A stretch of DNA of 39,466 bases from positions 740 through 40,205 of the forward strand of contig DDSN01000054.1 in NCBI GenBank assembly GCA_002343395.1, in the 5' to 3' direction. This document shows positions 7,401 through 15,162 of this stretch, one piece after another (the stretch's first letter is position 1; each line of letters starts with the position of its first letter). This stretch comes from Hyphomonadaceae bacterium UBA2389. GTDB lineage: Bacteria > Pseudomonadota > Alphaproteobacteria > Caulobacterales > Aquidulcibacteraceae. The position numbers were made by a program, and so were the translations under genes. The notes beneath the pieces were generated by a model. It was given only the letters and a program-made list of their open reading frames with translations. It did not search any database and was not told where the DNA came from.

Positions 7401-8329
7401 GATGCGCGCGCCAACGCCGTGCGCGCATTCACCACGTCTTGCCGCATTTGTGCTTTGAGCGTTTCGGTGTCGGGGAACTTCGCCTCGTCGCGGAGAAAGG
7501 CGATGAGCTCTACCTCAATCGTTCTTCCGTACAAATCGCCGCTGAAGTCGAACAGGTGCGTTTCAAGGAGCGGCTGCGCCAGCGCGCCCACGGTTGGATT
7601 GACGCCGATGCTGGCGACTCCTGGCAGCAACACCCCGTCTCCCAAATCAACCCGCACCGCATAGATGCCAAGCCTTGGAGGGGTGTAGTCGCCGAGGCTC
7701 ATGTTGGCTGTCGGAAAACCGAAGGCGCGGCCGCGCGCGAAGCCGCGTTGAACTTCGCCTTCGATGGCCCATGGGCGTGAAAGAAGGCGCGAGGCTTCGT
7801 CCATGTCGCCTCGCGCGAGGGCGCCGCGGATCATGGTCGAGGACACTTTCTCGGTCCCGCCCACCGGCTCAACCGCATGCACGGTAAATCCCAGGCGCGT
7901 GCCGTAGGCGGAAAGTCGGGCGACGTCTCCTGTTCGCGCGCGCCCGAAGCGAAAATCGGCGCCGACGCTGACGTGCCGGACGCCTAGTAACTCACCCAAC
8001 ACCTGCGTGGCGAACGCCTCGTCGCTTGATGCCGCAAGTCCCTCGTCAAAGCCGATTTCGAACACCTCCATCACTCCGCAGGTGCTCAAGGCGCGGGCGC
8101 GCTGGCGCTGCGTTTGCAGGCGGAACGGCGGCAGGTCTGGCTGAAAAAAGCGGCGCGGATGCGGTTCGAACACCGCCGCCGCCAATGTCATGCCGTGCGC
8201 AAGGGCGACACCACGCGCTGACGCGATAACGGCTTGGTGGCCAATATGAACGCCATCAAAGTTCCCAAGCGCGAGCGCGGCGCCGCGGGCGTCGTCTGGA
8301 ATGGCGCTTGAGGGACCGAGCACTCTCAT
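7397..8329 (-). CDS. ribF: Bifunctional riboflavin kinase / FAD synthetase RibF
   Basis: RibF phosphorylates riboflavin to FMN and adenylates FMN to FAD. The 310-residue protein has the nucleotidyltransferase motif GNFDGVHIGH (22-31) in its N-terminal FAD synthetase domain. The C-terminal riboflavin kinase domain contains GRAFGFPTANM and the LYGRTIEVEL..FLRDEAKF block. The start at 8329 (MRVLGPSS) is chosen for a normal distance to the GNFDG motif; a longer frame to 8419 has no family support. No FMN (RFN) riboswitch was seen in the 250 bases upstream, which are shared with a divergent CheY-like gene. It converges on the MaoC gene by a 4-base overlap. Confidence 0.95.
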   Translation of the reverse strand: MRVLGPSSAIPDDARGAALALGNFDGVHIGHQAVIASARGVALAHGMTLAAAVFEPHPRRFFQPDLPPFRLQTQRQRARALSTCGVMEVFEIGFDEGLAASSDEAFATQVLGELLGVRHVSVGADFRFGRARTGDVARLSAYGTRLGFTVHAVEPVGGTEKVSSTMIRGALARGDMDEASRLLSRPWAIEGEVQRGFARGRAFGFPTANMSLGDYTPPRLGIYAVRVDLGDGVLLPGVASIGVNPTVGALAQPLLETHLFDFSGDLYGRTIEVELIAFLRDEAKFPDTETLKAQMRQDVVNARTALARAS

Positions 8330-8424
8330 TCGTTCACAAAACCTTGCCGCCTCCGGCGCACATACCAAAAAGCATTGACAAAGGGTGCGTTGCCGAGCGT
8401 CGGCGCGGCCATTGTTCATGCATG

Positions 8425-8434
8425 CTTAAGCGCT
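8425..8434 (-). promoter_or_regulatory. AGCGCTTAAG box upstream of ribF (one of three copies)
   Basis: Read on the minus strand this is AGCGCTTAAG. The same 10-mer is found at 2282-2291 (plus strand, 62 bases before the TIR start) and at 19991-20000 (minus strand, 55 bases before the QueD-like start). All three lie in gaps and point at the next start codon. This copy is 95 bases from ribF. It is a candidate regulatory element only; the core CTTAAG is a simple palindrome and chance is possible. Confidence 0.25.
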
Positions 8435-8579
8435 GCTTTACCGAAAATTTTCCGTCCTTTGCTAGAGATAATTCTCACAAACGGCGGCAAACGCCGGAGA
8501 CGTCTCGCCGCTGGACCGACGCACCCCGGTCCGGCGGCGGATGTTTCACAAAATAACGCGGGTATGAGGGACAAGCGTG

Positions 8580-8963
8580 ATGACTGCCGCTTCGACAATG
8601 CCTGTGTTGATCGTAGACGACTACAACACGATGATCCGCATTCTGCGCAACTTGCTGCGCCAGTTGGGTTTCACCAACATTGACGAAGCGAGCGATGCGC
8701 GCACGGCGTTGGTCAAGATGCGCGCGAAGTCGTACGGCTTGGTTATCTCCGATTCACACATGACGCCGATGTCGGGCGTTGAGTTTCTTCGTCAAGTTCG
8801 CGCCGATGAACGCATGCGCGACACGCCGTTCGTCATGATCGCGAGTGACGCGGACGAAGGCGCCGAGGCGCAGCAGCAGGAAGGCGCTTCCAGTTTCGTT
8901 GTTTCGCCATTTACCGCCCAGTCGCTCCGTGAGAAGCTCCAGCCAGTGCTTGGCGTATTCTGA
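8580..8963 (+). CDS. CheY-like single-domain response regulator with altered switch residues
   Basis: The 127 residues are a lone receiver domain with no output module. The acidic pair Asp13-Asp14 (IVDDYNT) and the phosphoacceptor Asp58 (LVISDSHMTPMSG) are present, so phosphorylation is feasible. The two switch residues are not conventional. The Thr/Ser following the fourth strand is Ala88 (FVMIASD), and the invariant Lys before Pro110 is Ser109 (FVVSPF). The sequence otherwise resembles CheY (YNTMIRILRNLLRQLGF), suggesting a chemotaxis/motility origin; no che genes are nearby. The ATG at 8580 has GAGGG about ten bases upstream; GTG 8577 is an alternative adding one residue. It is separated from the convergent SDR by 4 bases. 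Confidence 0.88.
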   Translation: MTAASTMPVLIVDDYNTMIRILRNLLRQLGFTNIDEASDARTALVKMRAKSYGLVISDSHMTPMSGVEFLRQVRADERMRDTPFVMIASDADEGAEAQQQEGASSFVVSPFTAQSLREKLQPVLGVF

Positions 8964-8967
8964 GCGC

Positions 8968-9753
8968 TCAAATGGCGGTTTGGCCGCCATCGATGACAAA
9001 AGTTTGCCCTGTGGTGAAGGCGCCGGCTTTTGACGCCAAGAACACGGCCATCCCCGCGATTTCGTCAGGCTGCCCGATGCGCTTCAAGCAGGAGTGGGCG
9101 GTGTACGTTTTCAAGATGTCCGGATTGTCCCACAGCGCCTTCGCGAAATCCGTTTGGACAAGGCCGGGCGCGATGGTGTTGACCCGCACATTGTCCGGTC
9201 CGAACTCGAGCGCGAGGTTTCGCGCGAGCTGCATGTCGGCCGCCTTCGAAATATTGTACGCGCCGATGACAGGCGATCCCTTGAGGCCGCCGATCGATGA
9301 GATGATCACGATCGCGCCATCCTTGCGCTGCCGCATCTCGGGCGTCGCCATCTGAATAATCCAGTGATTTGAGATGATGTTATTCTGAAGAATCTTGCTG
9401 AACTGGTCGTCGTTCATGCCGCCCATGGGACCGAAATACGGGTTCGACGCCGCGTTGCAGACAAGAATATCGATCTGACCGAACGCGCGCCGGGTTTCGT
9501 CGACCAGATTTTGGAGCGCGGCTTTGTCGGCGATATTGGCGGGGATCGGAATCGCGGCTTTGCGGCCTACCGCACCGTTGATCTCCGCCACTGCCGCCTC
9601 GCAGGCGTCCGCCTTACGGGACGAAACAACGACGTTGGCGCCGTGTTCGGCGAGGCGATGCGCGATGGCTTTGCCAATACCCTTGGAGGAGCCGGTAACG
9701 ATGGCGGTTTTTCCGGTAAGATCGAACAGGTTGGACACGGATACGGGCTCCAT
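8968..9753 (-). CDS. Short-chain dehydrogenase/reductase (SDR), DHRS4-like
   Basis: This classical 261-residue SDR binds NAD(P) through TGSSKGIG (20-27). The catalytic set is Ser153, Tyr166 and Lys170 (YNISK); the structural motif is CNAAS in place of NNAG. The region IISSIGGLKGSPVIGAYNISKAA, the IAPGLVQTDFAKALW stretch and the GMAVFLASKAGAFTTGQTFVIDGG ending resemble the DHRS4-type carbonyl reductase branch rather than FabG. Such SDRs occur in bacteria among genes for lipid and 4-hydroxyacid oxidation, and an APH-like kinase and ACAD are present elsewhere in this window; that functional link is inferred. The substrate is unknown. It is divergent from a TPR lipoprotein gene 63 bases away. Confidence 0.9.
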   Translation of the reverse strand: MEPVSVSNLFDLTGKTAIVTGSSKGIGKAIAHRLAEHGANVVVSSRKADACEAAVAEINGAVGRKAAIPIPANIADKAALQNLVDETRRAFGQIDILVCNAASNPYFGPMGGMNDDQFSKILQNNIISNHWIIQMATPEMRQRKDGAIVIISSIGGLKGSPVIGAYNISKAADMQLARNLALEFGPDNVRVNTIAPGLVQTDFAKALWDNPDILKTYTAHSCLKRIGQPDEIAGMAVFLASKAGAFTTGQTFVIDGGQTAI

Positions 9754-9816
9754 TGCTGCGTCAACTCTAGGCGTGGAGGCGCGCGCTGGTCTAGACTGAC
9801 GTTAGAGGAGGCGGGG

Positions 9817-10755
9817 ATGAGCGCACGAGCTTGGTTGGGTGTGGCGGCGGTCTTGGTGCTCGCGGCGTGCGAGCAGACGCAGCCCGACCCGCTGGCGGAG
9901 GTTCGTCAGAGTTGTCTCGGCGATGGCGTCGAGGCGGAAGCGCGATTGGAAGCATGCACCGTGCTCATCGACTCTGGGACGCTAAACGGCGCCGAGCGCG
10001 GCGATGCGCTGGCGCATCGCGGCGCGGCCTCGGAGGAGGCTGGCGATGTGACGGCGGCGTTGAGGGACTACCGCGCTGCCTTGCAGGACGCACCTGACGC
10101 CATGCTCGCCGTTCGAGGCCAGGCGGCGATCCTGATCGAGAGCGGTCAACTCGACGCCGCCGAACCGCTTGTTCAACGTCTTGTGGAGAGCGGTCAGTTT
10201 GCCGCGACGGCGCACTTTCTGAGCGGGGAGATATCACGGAAACGCGGAGATATCGCCTCCGCGACCGCTGCGTATGACCGCTCGATCGCGGCCGACAGCG
10301 GCTATTTCGAGTCGTTTGCGGCGCGCGGCAGCCTGAAACAGGATCAGGCTGACTATGCCGGCGCTATCGAGGACTATGACCGCGCACTGCGGCTCAATCC
10401 GCAGCTGACGCCCGCTTTGGCGGGGCGCTGCTGGTCGCGCGTTCTCATGGAAGATGGCGACATCACCGCGGCGAGGCGTGACGCTGACGCGGCGGCGACG
10501 GGGAATCCGCGCAACGTTCCGGCGCAGTTATGCCGGGGCTTGCTGCAACTGCGCGCAGGGGAGTGGGCCGGTGCTCGCACCTCCTACGAGGCTGCGCTTG
10601 ACGTTGAGCCCGGCAATCCCGACGCACTTTTTGGGCGGGGCGTCGCGCGTCGGCGTGGCGGCGATGACGCTGGCCGCGAGGACATGAACCGCGCTCGCGA
10701 CTTCTCCGCGAACATTGGGCGCCACTTCGAAGAATTGGGCGTGCGAACCTATTAG
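9817..10755 (+). CDS. TPR-repeat lipoprotein
   Basis: The 312-residue protein begins with a signal and lipobox (VLVLAA-Cys18), so it should be a membrane-anchored periplasmic lipoprotein. The rest is tetratricopeptide repeats. Recognisable units include ALAHRGAASEEAGDVTAALR, the block around HFLSGEISRKRGDIASATAAY, the SFAARGSLKQDQADYAGAIE block and a C-terminal ALFGRGVARRRGGDDAGRE. Such proteins usually scaffold envelope complexes; no partner is evident. The start is strongly supported by GAGGAGGCGGGG just upstream. It is divergent from the SDR and stops 1 base short of the convergent HAD gene. Confidence 0.85.
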   Translation: MSARAWLGVAAVLVLAACEQTQPDPLAEVRQSCLGDGVEAEARLEACTVLIDSGTLNGAERGDALAHRGAASEEAGDVTAALRDYRAALQDAPDAMLAVRGQAAILIESGQLDAAEPLVQRLVESGQFAATAHFLSGEISRKRGDIASATAAYDRSIAADSGYFESFAARGSLKQDQADYAGAIEDYDRALRLNPQLTPALAGRCWSRVLMEDGDITAARRDADAAATGNPRNVPAQLCRGLLQLRAGEWAGARTSYEAALDVEPGNPDALFGRGVARRRGGDDAGREDMNRARDFSANIGRHFEELGVRTY

Positions 10756-10756
10756 C

Positions 10757-11605
10757 TCAAGCCAGTTCCGTCATAACGTAGGTGGCGCGCGCGCCTTCGG
10801 CGTTTAGCGCCGCCTTGACTTTCGAGGTGTCGAGCGCGCCGTCGGTCCACAGTGTTTCGCCGTGCATCCCCGAAGCAATGAACAGGCAATCAAGTCCCGC
10901 GGCGTCTGCGCCGCGCACGTCGGTGCCGATGCCGTCGCCGATGCAGAGGATGCGGCGCTTGTCGACAGCGTCAGCCAACCCCTGCAGCTCGCGGAACGCA
11001 AGGTCATAAATCGGCTTATGTGGCTTGCCCGCCATCACGACGCGGCCGCCGAGCGCCGCATAATCCCGCGCGATCGCGCCGGCGCACCAAACAAGCGCAT
11101 CGCCCACGCGAACGACGATGTCGGGATTGGCGGAGAGCAATTCCAAATCTCGCGCTCGCGCCTCGTGCAAAACGCCAGTGTACGCGCTTGGCGTTTCGCG
11201 ATCGTCGTTCAGGCCTGAAATGCCGATGAAGCGCGCTTCGCTGAGCGGGGCGAATTCAAGCCCCAACCCCTCCCAGAGTGAACGGTCGCTCGGCGGCCCG
11301 ATCTTGTACATCGGTCCCGGCGCGCGGGCCGCGAGCTCAGCGCGAATGGCGTCGCCGGAGGTGACAATCGCGTCGTAGGCCTCGCGTGGAAAACCAATTC
11401 GGTCGAGCTGACCTGGAATGGTGCCGCGCGGCTTTGGCACATTGGTGAGGAGGATCACGTGTTTGCCAGCTTTACGCAGACGCTTCAGAGCGTCGGCCGC
11501 TCGCGGATAAACGCGTCGGCCATTGTGAATGACGCCCCAAACGTCGCAAAAGACAGCGTCGTACCGTGCCGAGACCTCAGCCAGGCCCGCGAGTTGCGCT
11601 GTCAC
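10757..11605 (-). CDS. HAD-superfamily IIA hydrolase (TIGR01459-like)
   Basis: This 282-residue phosphatase-like protein has the HAD nucleophile motif DVWGVIHNG (first Asp at 21), the second motif LLTNVPKPRG, the Lys motif AGKPHKPIYD and the metal-binding acidic motif GDGIGTDVRGADAAG. Lengths and motifs fit the class IIA (NagD-like) group annotated as TIGR01459, whose physiological substrate is not established. The GTG start at 11605 overlaps the TGA stop of uridine kinase (GTGA), so it is translationally coupled to that gene. A longer frame into the kinase gene is an artefact. Nucleotide or sugar-phosphate dephosphorylation would fit the coupling, but this is inference. Confidence 0.88.
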   Translation of the reverse strand: MTAQLAGLAEVSARYDAVFCDVWGVIHNGRRVYPRAADALKRLRKAGKHVILLTNVPKPRGTIPGQLDRIGFPREAYDAIVTSGDAIRAELAARAPGPMYKIGPPSDRSLWEGLGLEFAPLSEARFIGISGLNDDRETPSAYTGVLHEARARDLELLSANPDIVVRVGDALVWCAGAIARDYAALGGRVVMAGKPHKPIYDLAFRELQGLADAVDKRRILCIGDGIGTDVRGADAAGLDCLFIASGMHGETLWTDGALDTSKVKAALNAEGARATYVMTELA

Positions 11606-12207
11606 TTCAGAACCTCGACGATCCGCCGCGCATTTGCGTCCGCATCTTGGGGGCCGGCGTTGAAGGGGCACAATAGAACAAGATCCGCATGGTCGCGTTG
11701 CGGCGCGACGTGGGCTTCGTGCATCGGCCGCACATTGGTGAAGAACTGGGTCATCACCGATTGTGGCGTGCGCCCTCGCGCCTCGACATCGCGGATCATG
11801 CGGCGGCCGAGCCGAAGCGCTTCTTCGGCTTCGACGTAGACCCGCAAGTCAAACAGTGCGCGCAAGGCAGGCGCCGTGAGCAGGTGAATGCCCTCAACGA
11901 TCACCGCGCTTGTCGGCGTTATGTTTTCGCGCTCGGCGCGCCGCCTATGCGTAACGAGATCATAGAGCGGTTTGGCGAATGTTTCGCCGCGCTTTGCGGC
12001 CGCCAAGTGCTCGACGAGCAGGGCGTGTTCCTTCGCGTCCGGCTCGTCGAAATTGTGCGTCGCGGCGTCAAAGCCCACGATTGCAGAGGAGCAACGGTAG
12101 TAGTCGTCCTCGGCTATGACCGGCGCGTCAATGATCCGCGCAACCGCGTGCGCGATAGTGGTTTTGCCCGCGCCTGAGCCGCCGGTGATGGCGATAATGC
12201 GTACCAT
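11602..12207 (-). CDS. udk: Uridine kinase-like P-loop kinase
   Basis: This 201-residue kinase has a Walker A motif GGSGAGKTT (9-17) directly at the N-terminus. It also has EDDYYR, the HNFDEPDA substrate segment, YDLVTHRR and VIVEGIHLL, all features of uridine/cytidine kinases. The enzyme would phosphorylate uridine to UMP in pyrimidine salvage. It could instead be a phosphoribulokinase-fold relative with another substrate, because alphaproteobacterial members of this group are weakly characterised. It overlaps the downstream HAD gene by four bases (GTGA), and the TipF-like gene lies 51 bases upstream on the same strand. Confidence 0.85.
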   Translation of the reverse strand: MVRIIAITGGSGAGKTTIAHAVARIIDAPVIAEDDYYRCSSAIVGFDAATHNFDEPDAKEHALLVEHLAAAKRGETFAKPLYDLVTHRRRAERENITPTSAVIVEGIHLLTAPALRALFDLRVYVEAEEALRLGRRMIRDVEARGRTPQSVMTQFFTNVRPMHEAHVAPQRDHADLVLLCPFNAGPQDADANARRIVEVLK

Positions 12208-12258
12208 GGCGCTAGTTGAAGCAGCGGCGCGAGAAACTCAACCGGCGCGCTTGCCGCA

Positions 12259-13551
12259 TCATGCGATGCGGCCGCCTTTCCGCAGCATAAGCTCACGCGG
12301 CGGGGCCGTTTCCTCCATCAGGCTCTCCTTGATCGCGCGTGGCGCGCCAAAAAGGTGCCCCTGGCCAAAGGGTACGTCGAGATCGAGGACTTCGACGACA
12401 GCTTCCTCGTTCTCGATGCGCTCGGCGATCACATCGATGCCGTAGCGCTGGAATACGGCCGAGATGTCGGACGCTGCGATCTCCCGGGTGATCGCGGATT
12501 TCGGACGCACGCCGCCGCGCGCAATCTGTTCAACCAAGACGCGGGCGGGAATCTTCGCGTAGCGGACGCCGGCGCGTTCCAGATCGGGAAGGTCGAGCGC
12601 GGCCGAGGTCACCTTGTCGATCGAGAAGCGGAAGCCCAAGTCCACGAGCTTGCCCATCGCACGCGCCTCGATCGAGGTACGCGCTTCGTAGGCTGCTTGA
12701 GGGATTTCGAAGATCAGGCTGCCGGCTAGATCGCGATTCTCGCGCATGAAGTCGTAGAATTGCGGGAAGAAGGCGTCGTCCGCGAGCGCGGTCGGGCTGA
12801 TATTGCAGAAAATGCCGATGCGCCGGTCCTGCTTCATCAATTTACGGACGATTTGCACGCAACGGAAGAACAACACGTTGTCGATCGTCGACATCAAGCC
12901 CGCTTGTTCCGCGGCGGGGATAAATTCTTGCGGCAGAATAAGGCGTCCCGTAGCGTCCTTGAGCCGGGTGAAGCCCTCGTAAAAGGCCGTCTTGCGTTGC
13001 GGGAGCTGCACGATGGGTTGCAGGTGAAGCTCAATGCGGTTCTCCAGAAGGGCTTCTCGCACGAGGTCCATCGGCCCCAGCGCGGCGCTTGGATTGATAG
13101 GGGTTACGTTGCCAGCTTGCTGGATCGTCTGCAGGCGCGCGTCCATCGCTGCGCCGAGCTTGTCGACAATTTGATCGATCAGCTTGAGTTCCACCTGCCC
13201 AGAGTTCTGGATGTCGATTTGCGGCGGCGCCGGAGGCGCTGCGAACGCGATCTGTGTCTCAATCTGATCGAGGCGCGCTTGCACGGCGTCCATGTCGGCG
13301 GTGACTTCGCGATGGGCCGCGCGCAAGCGTTCCATCTCGCCCTTGATCTTGCGCTCCGTGCCCCCGATACGGCCGGCGGCCGCGCTGGCGGTGATGCTCG
13401 CATGGGTGACAGCGCAGCCGGCGAAGAGCGCGATCCCGCCCAGGAACGAGGCGCCAAGGCCCTCGCCGCCGATCTGATTGAGCGCGAGCCCGGTCGCCAG
13501 CGAGATCGTCGCGTAGGCGGCATAAAGCAAAATGTGCGTCACGATAGGCAT
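12259..13551 (-). CDS. TipF-like membrane protein with degenerate EAL domain
   Basis: The 430-residue protein has two N-terminal transmembrane helices (about 5-23 and 32-52), a coiled coil (about 60-103), a linker with Pro/Gln, and a C-terminal EAL domain (about 160-410). The EAL motif reads YEGF. The metal-ligand residues Glu, Asn (FCNISP), Glu (IFEIPQ) and Lys (AKIPA) appear kept, but the catalytic DDFGTG loop is replaced by DKVTSA, losing the second Asp. Hydrolysis of c-di-GMP is therefore doubtful, while binding remains possible. This architecture matches TipF of Caulobacter, a c-di-GMP receptor needed for flagellum assembly at the new pole. That identity is inferred from layout and not confirmed by flagellar neighbours. 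It is divergent from the DUF2975 gene. Confidence 0.82.
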   Translation of the reverse strand: MPIVTHILLYAAYATISLATGLALNQIGGEGLGASFLGGIALFAGCAVTHASITASAAAGRIGGTERKIKGEMERLRAAHREVTADMDAVQARLDQIETQIAFAAPPAPPQIDIQNSGQVELKLIDQIVDKLGAAMDARLQTIQQAGNVTPINPSAALGPMDLVREALLENRIELHLQPIVQLPQRKTAFYEGFTRLKDATGRLILPQEFIPAAEQAGLMSTIDNVLFFRCVQIVRKLMKQDRRIGIFCNISPTALADDAFFPQFYDFMRENRDLAGSLIFEIPQAAYEARTSIEARAMGKLVDLGFRFSIDKVTSAALDLPDLERAGVRYAKIPARVLVEQIARGGVRPKSAITREIAASDISAVFQRYGIDVIAERIENEEAVVEVLDLDVPFGQGHLFGAPRAIKESLMEETAPPRELMLRKGGRIA

Positions 13552-13630
13552 GAATTGCCGCCCCGAATCTCTCAGCGTTCATCCGACCGTAACGCGGGTT
13601 GACGAGTTCTTAACCGGGTATCGACCGAGC

Positions 13631-13657
13631 TTGACAACATTATTGTCATACGATAAT
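13631..13657 (+). promoter_or_regulatory. Putative promoter of the DUF2975-Xre operon
   Basis: TTGACA at 13631-13636 is a perfect -35 hexamer. GATAAT at 13652-13657 (one mismatch to the -10 consensus) follows after 15 bases; TAATAA at 13654-13659 gives 17-base spacing but a poorer match. The region is strikingly AT-rich against its surroundings and lies 28 bases ahead of the DUF2975 start codon. Confidence 0.5.
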
Positions 13658-13667
13658 AAATTATCGT
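13640..13667. promoter_or_regulatory. Triple half-site operator overlapping the promoter
   Basis: Three copies of one 7-base half-site alternate in orientation: TTATTGT (13640-13646), ACGATAA (13650-13656) and TTATCGT (13661-13667). The last two form a perfect 18-base inverted repeat, ACGATAATAAATTATCGT (13650-13667). The first two form a 17-base repeat with one mismatch. The block covers the putative -10 element, so a bound repressor would block transcription. The Xre-type regulator encoded at the end of the operon is the obvious candidate ligand (inference). Confidence 0.6.
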
Positions 13668-13684
13668 CTTTAGTAGAGAGTCTC

Positions 13685-14188
13685 ATGCCCGCTGTCCAAC
13701 CTCCTGTGCAGATCGCGCGCAAAACGCGCGTGATGGCCCAGTTTGCCATTCCTCTCTTGTTCGCCGCGATCGCCTTGCCGGCGATTGGCCGTATGTACTT
13801 GGCTCTACTCGAGCCGTCGGGCGCGGGGGCGCCGGCTGTGAACGCCGTGATCCATCTCATCAACGCCGCGCCGGCGCTGCTGCTTGCCTGGGCGGTCGTA
13901 AGCGCCGAGCGCGTCCTCGCCGAACACGAGGCGGGGCGGTTCTTGTCCCTCGCCGCCAGCCGACAGTTCAAACGGGCGAGCGAGAGCGCGCTTGCCGCCT
14001 TGGCGCTGCACCTCATCGTGGCGCCACTGCTGGTCGCACTATTGCGTGGCGCGCCGCTGCTCGAAGCACTGCGCTTCGACGCCTTCGACCTGGCGGTGAT
14101 GATGTTCGCGTCGTTCATGCTGGCGATCGGCGGCTTGTTTGAATCGGCCGCGCAAGGTCTCAAGGCCGACAACGATCAGTTCATATGA
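13685..14188 (+). CDS. DUF2975-family membrane protein
   Basis: The 167-residue protein has four predicted transmembrane segments (about 18-38, 50-72, 100-122 and 132-150). It ends in a soluble tail, LKADNDQFI, characteristic of DUF2975 proteins. Such proteins are commonly paired with a small Cro/CI-type regulator, as here: the ATG of the next gene overlaps this stop codon (ATGA). Function is unknown; a membrane sensor controlling its partner is a plausible reading but unproven. The start ATG is preceded by a modest AGAGAG. The promoter with palindromic half-sites lies immediately upstream. Confidence 0.82.
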   Translation: MPAVQPPVQIARKTRVMAQFAIPLLFAAIALPAIGRMYLALLEPSGAGAPAVNAVIHLINAAPALLLAWAVVSAERVLAEHEAGRFLSLAASRQFKRASESALAALALHLIVAPLLVALLRGAPLLEALRFDAFDLAVMMFASFMLAIGGLFESAAQGLKADNDQFI

Positions 14189-14424
14189 CGCGTATCGTCG
14201 TTACGTTGGATGTGATGCTCGCGCGCAGAAAAATGAAGGCGAAGGACCTCGCCGAACGCGTCGGCATCACCGAGGCCAATCTGTCGCTGCTGCGGACTGG
14301 AAAGGTTAAGGGCGTGCGCTTCGATACGCTGGCTCGGATTTGCGAGGCGCTGGCCTGCAAGCCGGGCGATTTGCTCGACGTCGATGCGAACGTTCGCGCA
14401 AACTCAGTCCCCGAGGAAGAGTGA
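14185..14424 (+). CDS. Cro/CI-type (YozG-like) helix-turn-helix regulator
   Basis: This 79-residue protein is almost entirely one HTH domain. It contains MLARRKMKAKDLAERVGITEANLS in two segments: the scaffold helix, then helix-turn-helix around residues 17-40. It closes with RFDTLARICEALACKPGDLLDV, typical of the small Xre/YozG regulators encoded next to DUF2975 proteins. It overlaps the DUF2975 gene by four bases and so should be made in step with it. Its probable targets are the half-sites upstream of the operon (inference). Its 3' end overlaps the convergent TauE/SafE gene by 21 bases. Confidence 0.88.
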   Translation: MTRIVVTLDVMLARRKMKAKDLAERVGITEANLSLLRTGKVKGVRFDTLARICEALACKPGDLLDVDANVRANSVPEEE

Positions 14425-15162
14425 CGCGGCTTGCACTAGGTAAAGCGCGCCAAGCGCGGTGACGATCCAGCGCGTCCAACGCAGAAAACTCTTGTCGCTC
14501 ATCGCGTCGAGAATGCGCCCGCCCAGGATGCCGCCCAGCATGGCGAGCGGCGCCGCCGCCGCGAAGAACCACACGGGCGGCATGGCGATCGCGCTGTTCG
14601 CGGCAAGAAACGGCGCGCCGTAGAAGATCACTTTCGCCAGATGCGACAATACCTGCGTCGCCGCCTTTGTGGCGACGATGGTGTGTCGTGTCAGCGAAGT
14701 GCGCACGAAAAACACGTCAAGAAATGGGCCGGCGACTCCGGCCGCGACGTTGAGGCCTGTCACGCCAAGTCCGCACATAAAAGCATGCGCCGGACGCGCG
14801 GCGTCGAGGTGTAGGGTTTTGGTTGGCAGCCACGCCAAGCCAGGGATCAGACCCAACAACAGGTACACCCACGCCTTGCTTGGCGCGTAGGTCACAAGCG
14901 CAAGCACCCCGCCAGCCGCCGCCGAGCCCAGGGCGTAGAGGCCGAGGATGCGCCAATCGATGTGGACGCGATGCAAAACAGCGCGCCACCCATTGGAGAC
15001 GATTTGCACCGCGCCGTGGGTGACCATCGCCGCTGAAACCGGAAGCGCGAGCGTCAGCGCGCCCATCAAAAGCAGGCCGCCCGCCATGCCGAACACGCCC
15101 GATATCGTCGAGCTCACGAGAACAACAGCAAGCAGTGCGACATACGCCACGCGCGCCCCCAT
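14404..15162 (-). CDS. TauE/SafE-family membrane transporter
   Basis: The 252-residue protein is largely hydrophobic with seven to eight transmembrane segments. It has the TauE/SafE-type first repeat (SSTISGVFGMAGGLLLMGAL) and its second-half counterpart (GVTGLNVAAGVAGPFLDVFF). The family exports organosulfonates, sulfite and related anions; the substrate here is unknown. The ATG at 15162 is chosen because it sits at the start of the first membrane segment; a longer frame adds only a non-hydrophobic, unconserved leader. It is convergent with the HTH gene and divergent from the propeller protein. Confidence 0.85.
   Translation of the reverse strand: MGARVAYVALLAVVLVSSTISGVFGMAGGLLLMGALTLALPVSAAMVTHGAVQIVSNGWRAVLHRVHIDWRILGLYALGSAAAGGVLALVTYAPSKAWVYLLLGLIPGLAWLPTKTLHLDAARPAHAFMCGLGVTGLNVAAGVAGPFLDVFFVRTSLTRHTIVATKAATQVLSHLAKVIFYGAPFLAANSAIAMPPVWFFAAAAPLAMLGGILGGRILDAMSDKSFLRWTRWIVTALGALYLVQAASLFLGD

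Noticed and set aside
8330..8450. FMN riboswitch ahead of ribF
   Set aside because: Conserved RFN-element sequences were not found; palindromes there do not match it.
10757..11605. The HAD gene as the third domain of an ACAD10-like system
   Set aside because: Its motifs fit class IIA TIGR01459 proteins rather than the epoxide-hydrolase-type HAD domain of ACAD10, and it is coupled to uridine kinase instead.
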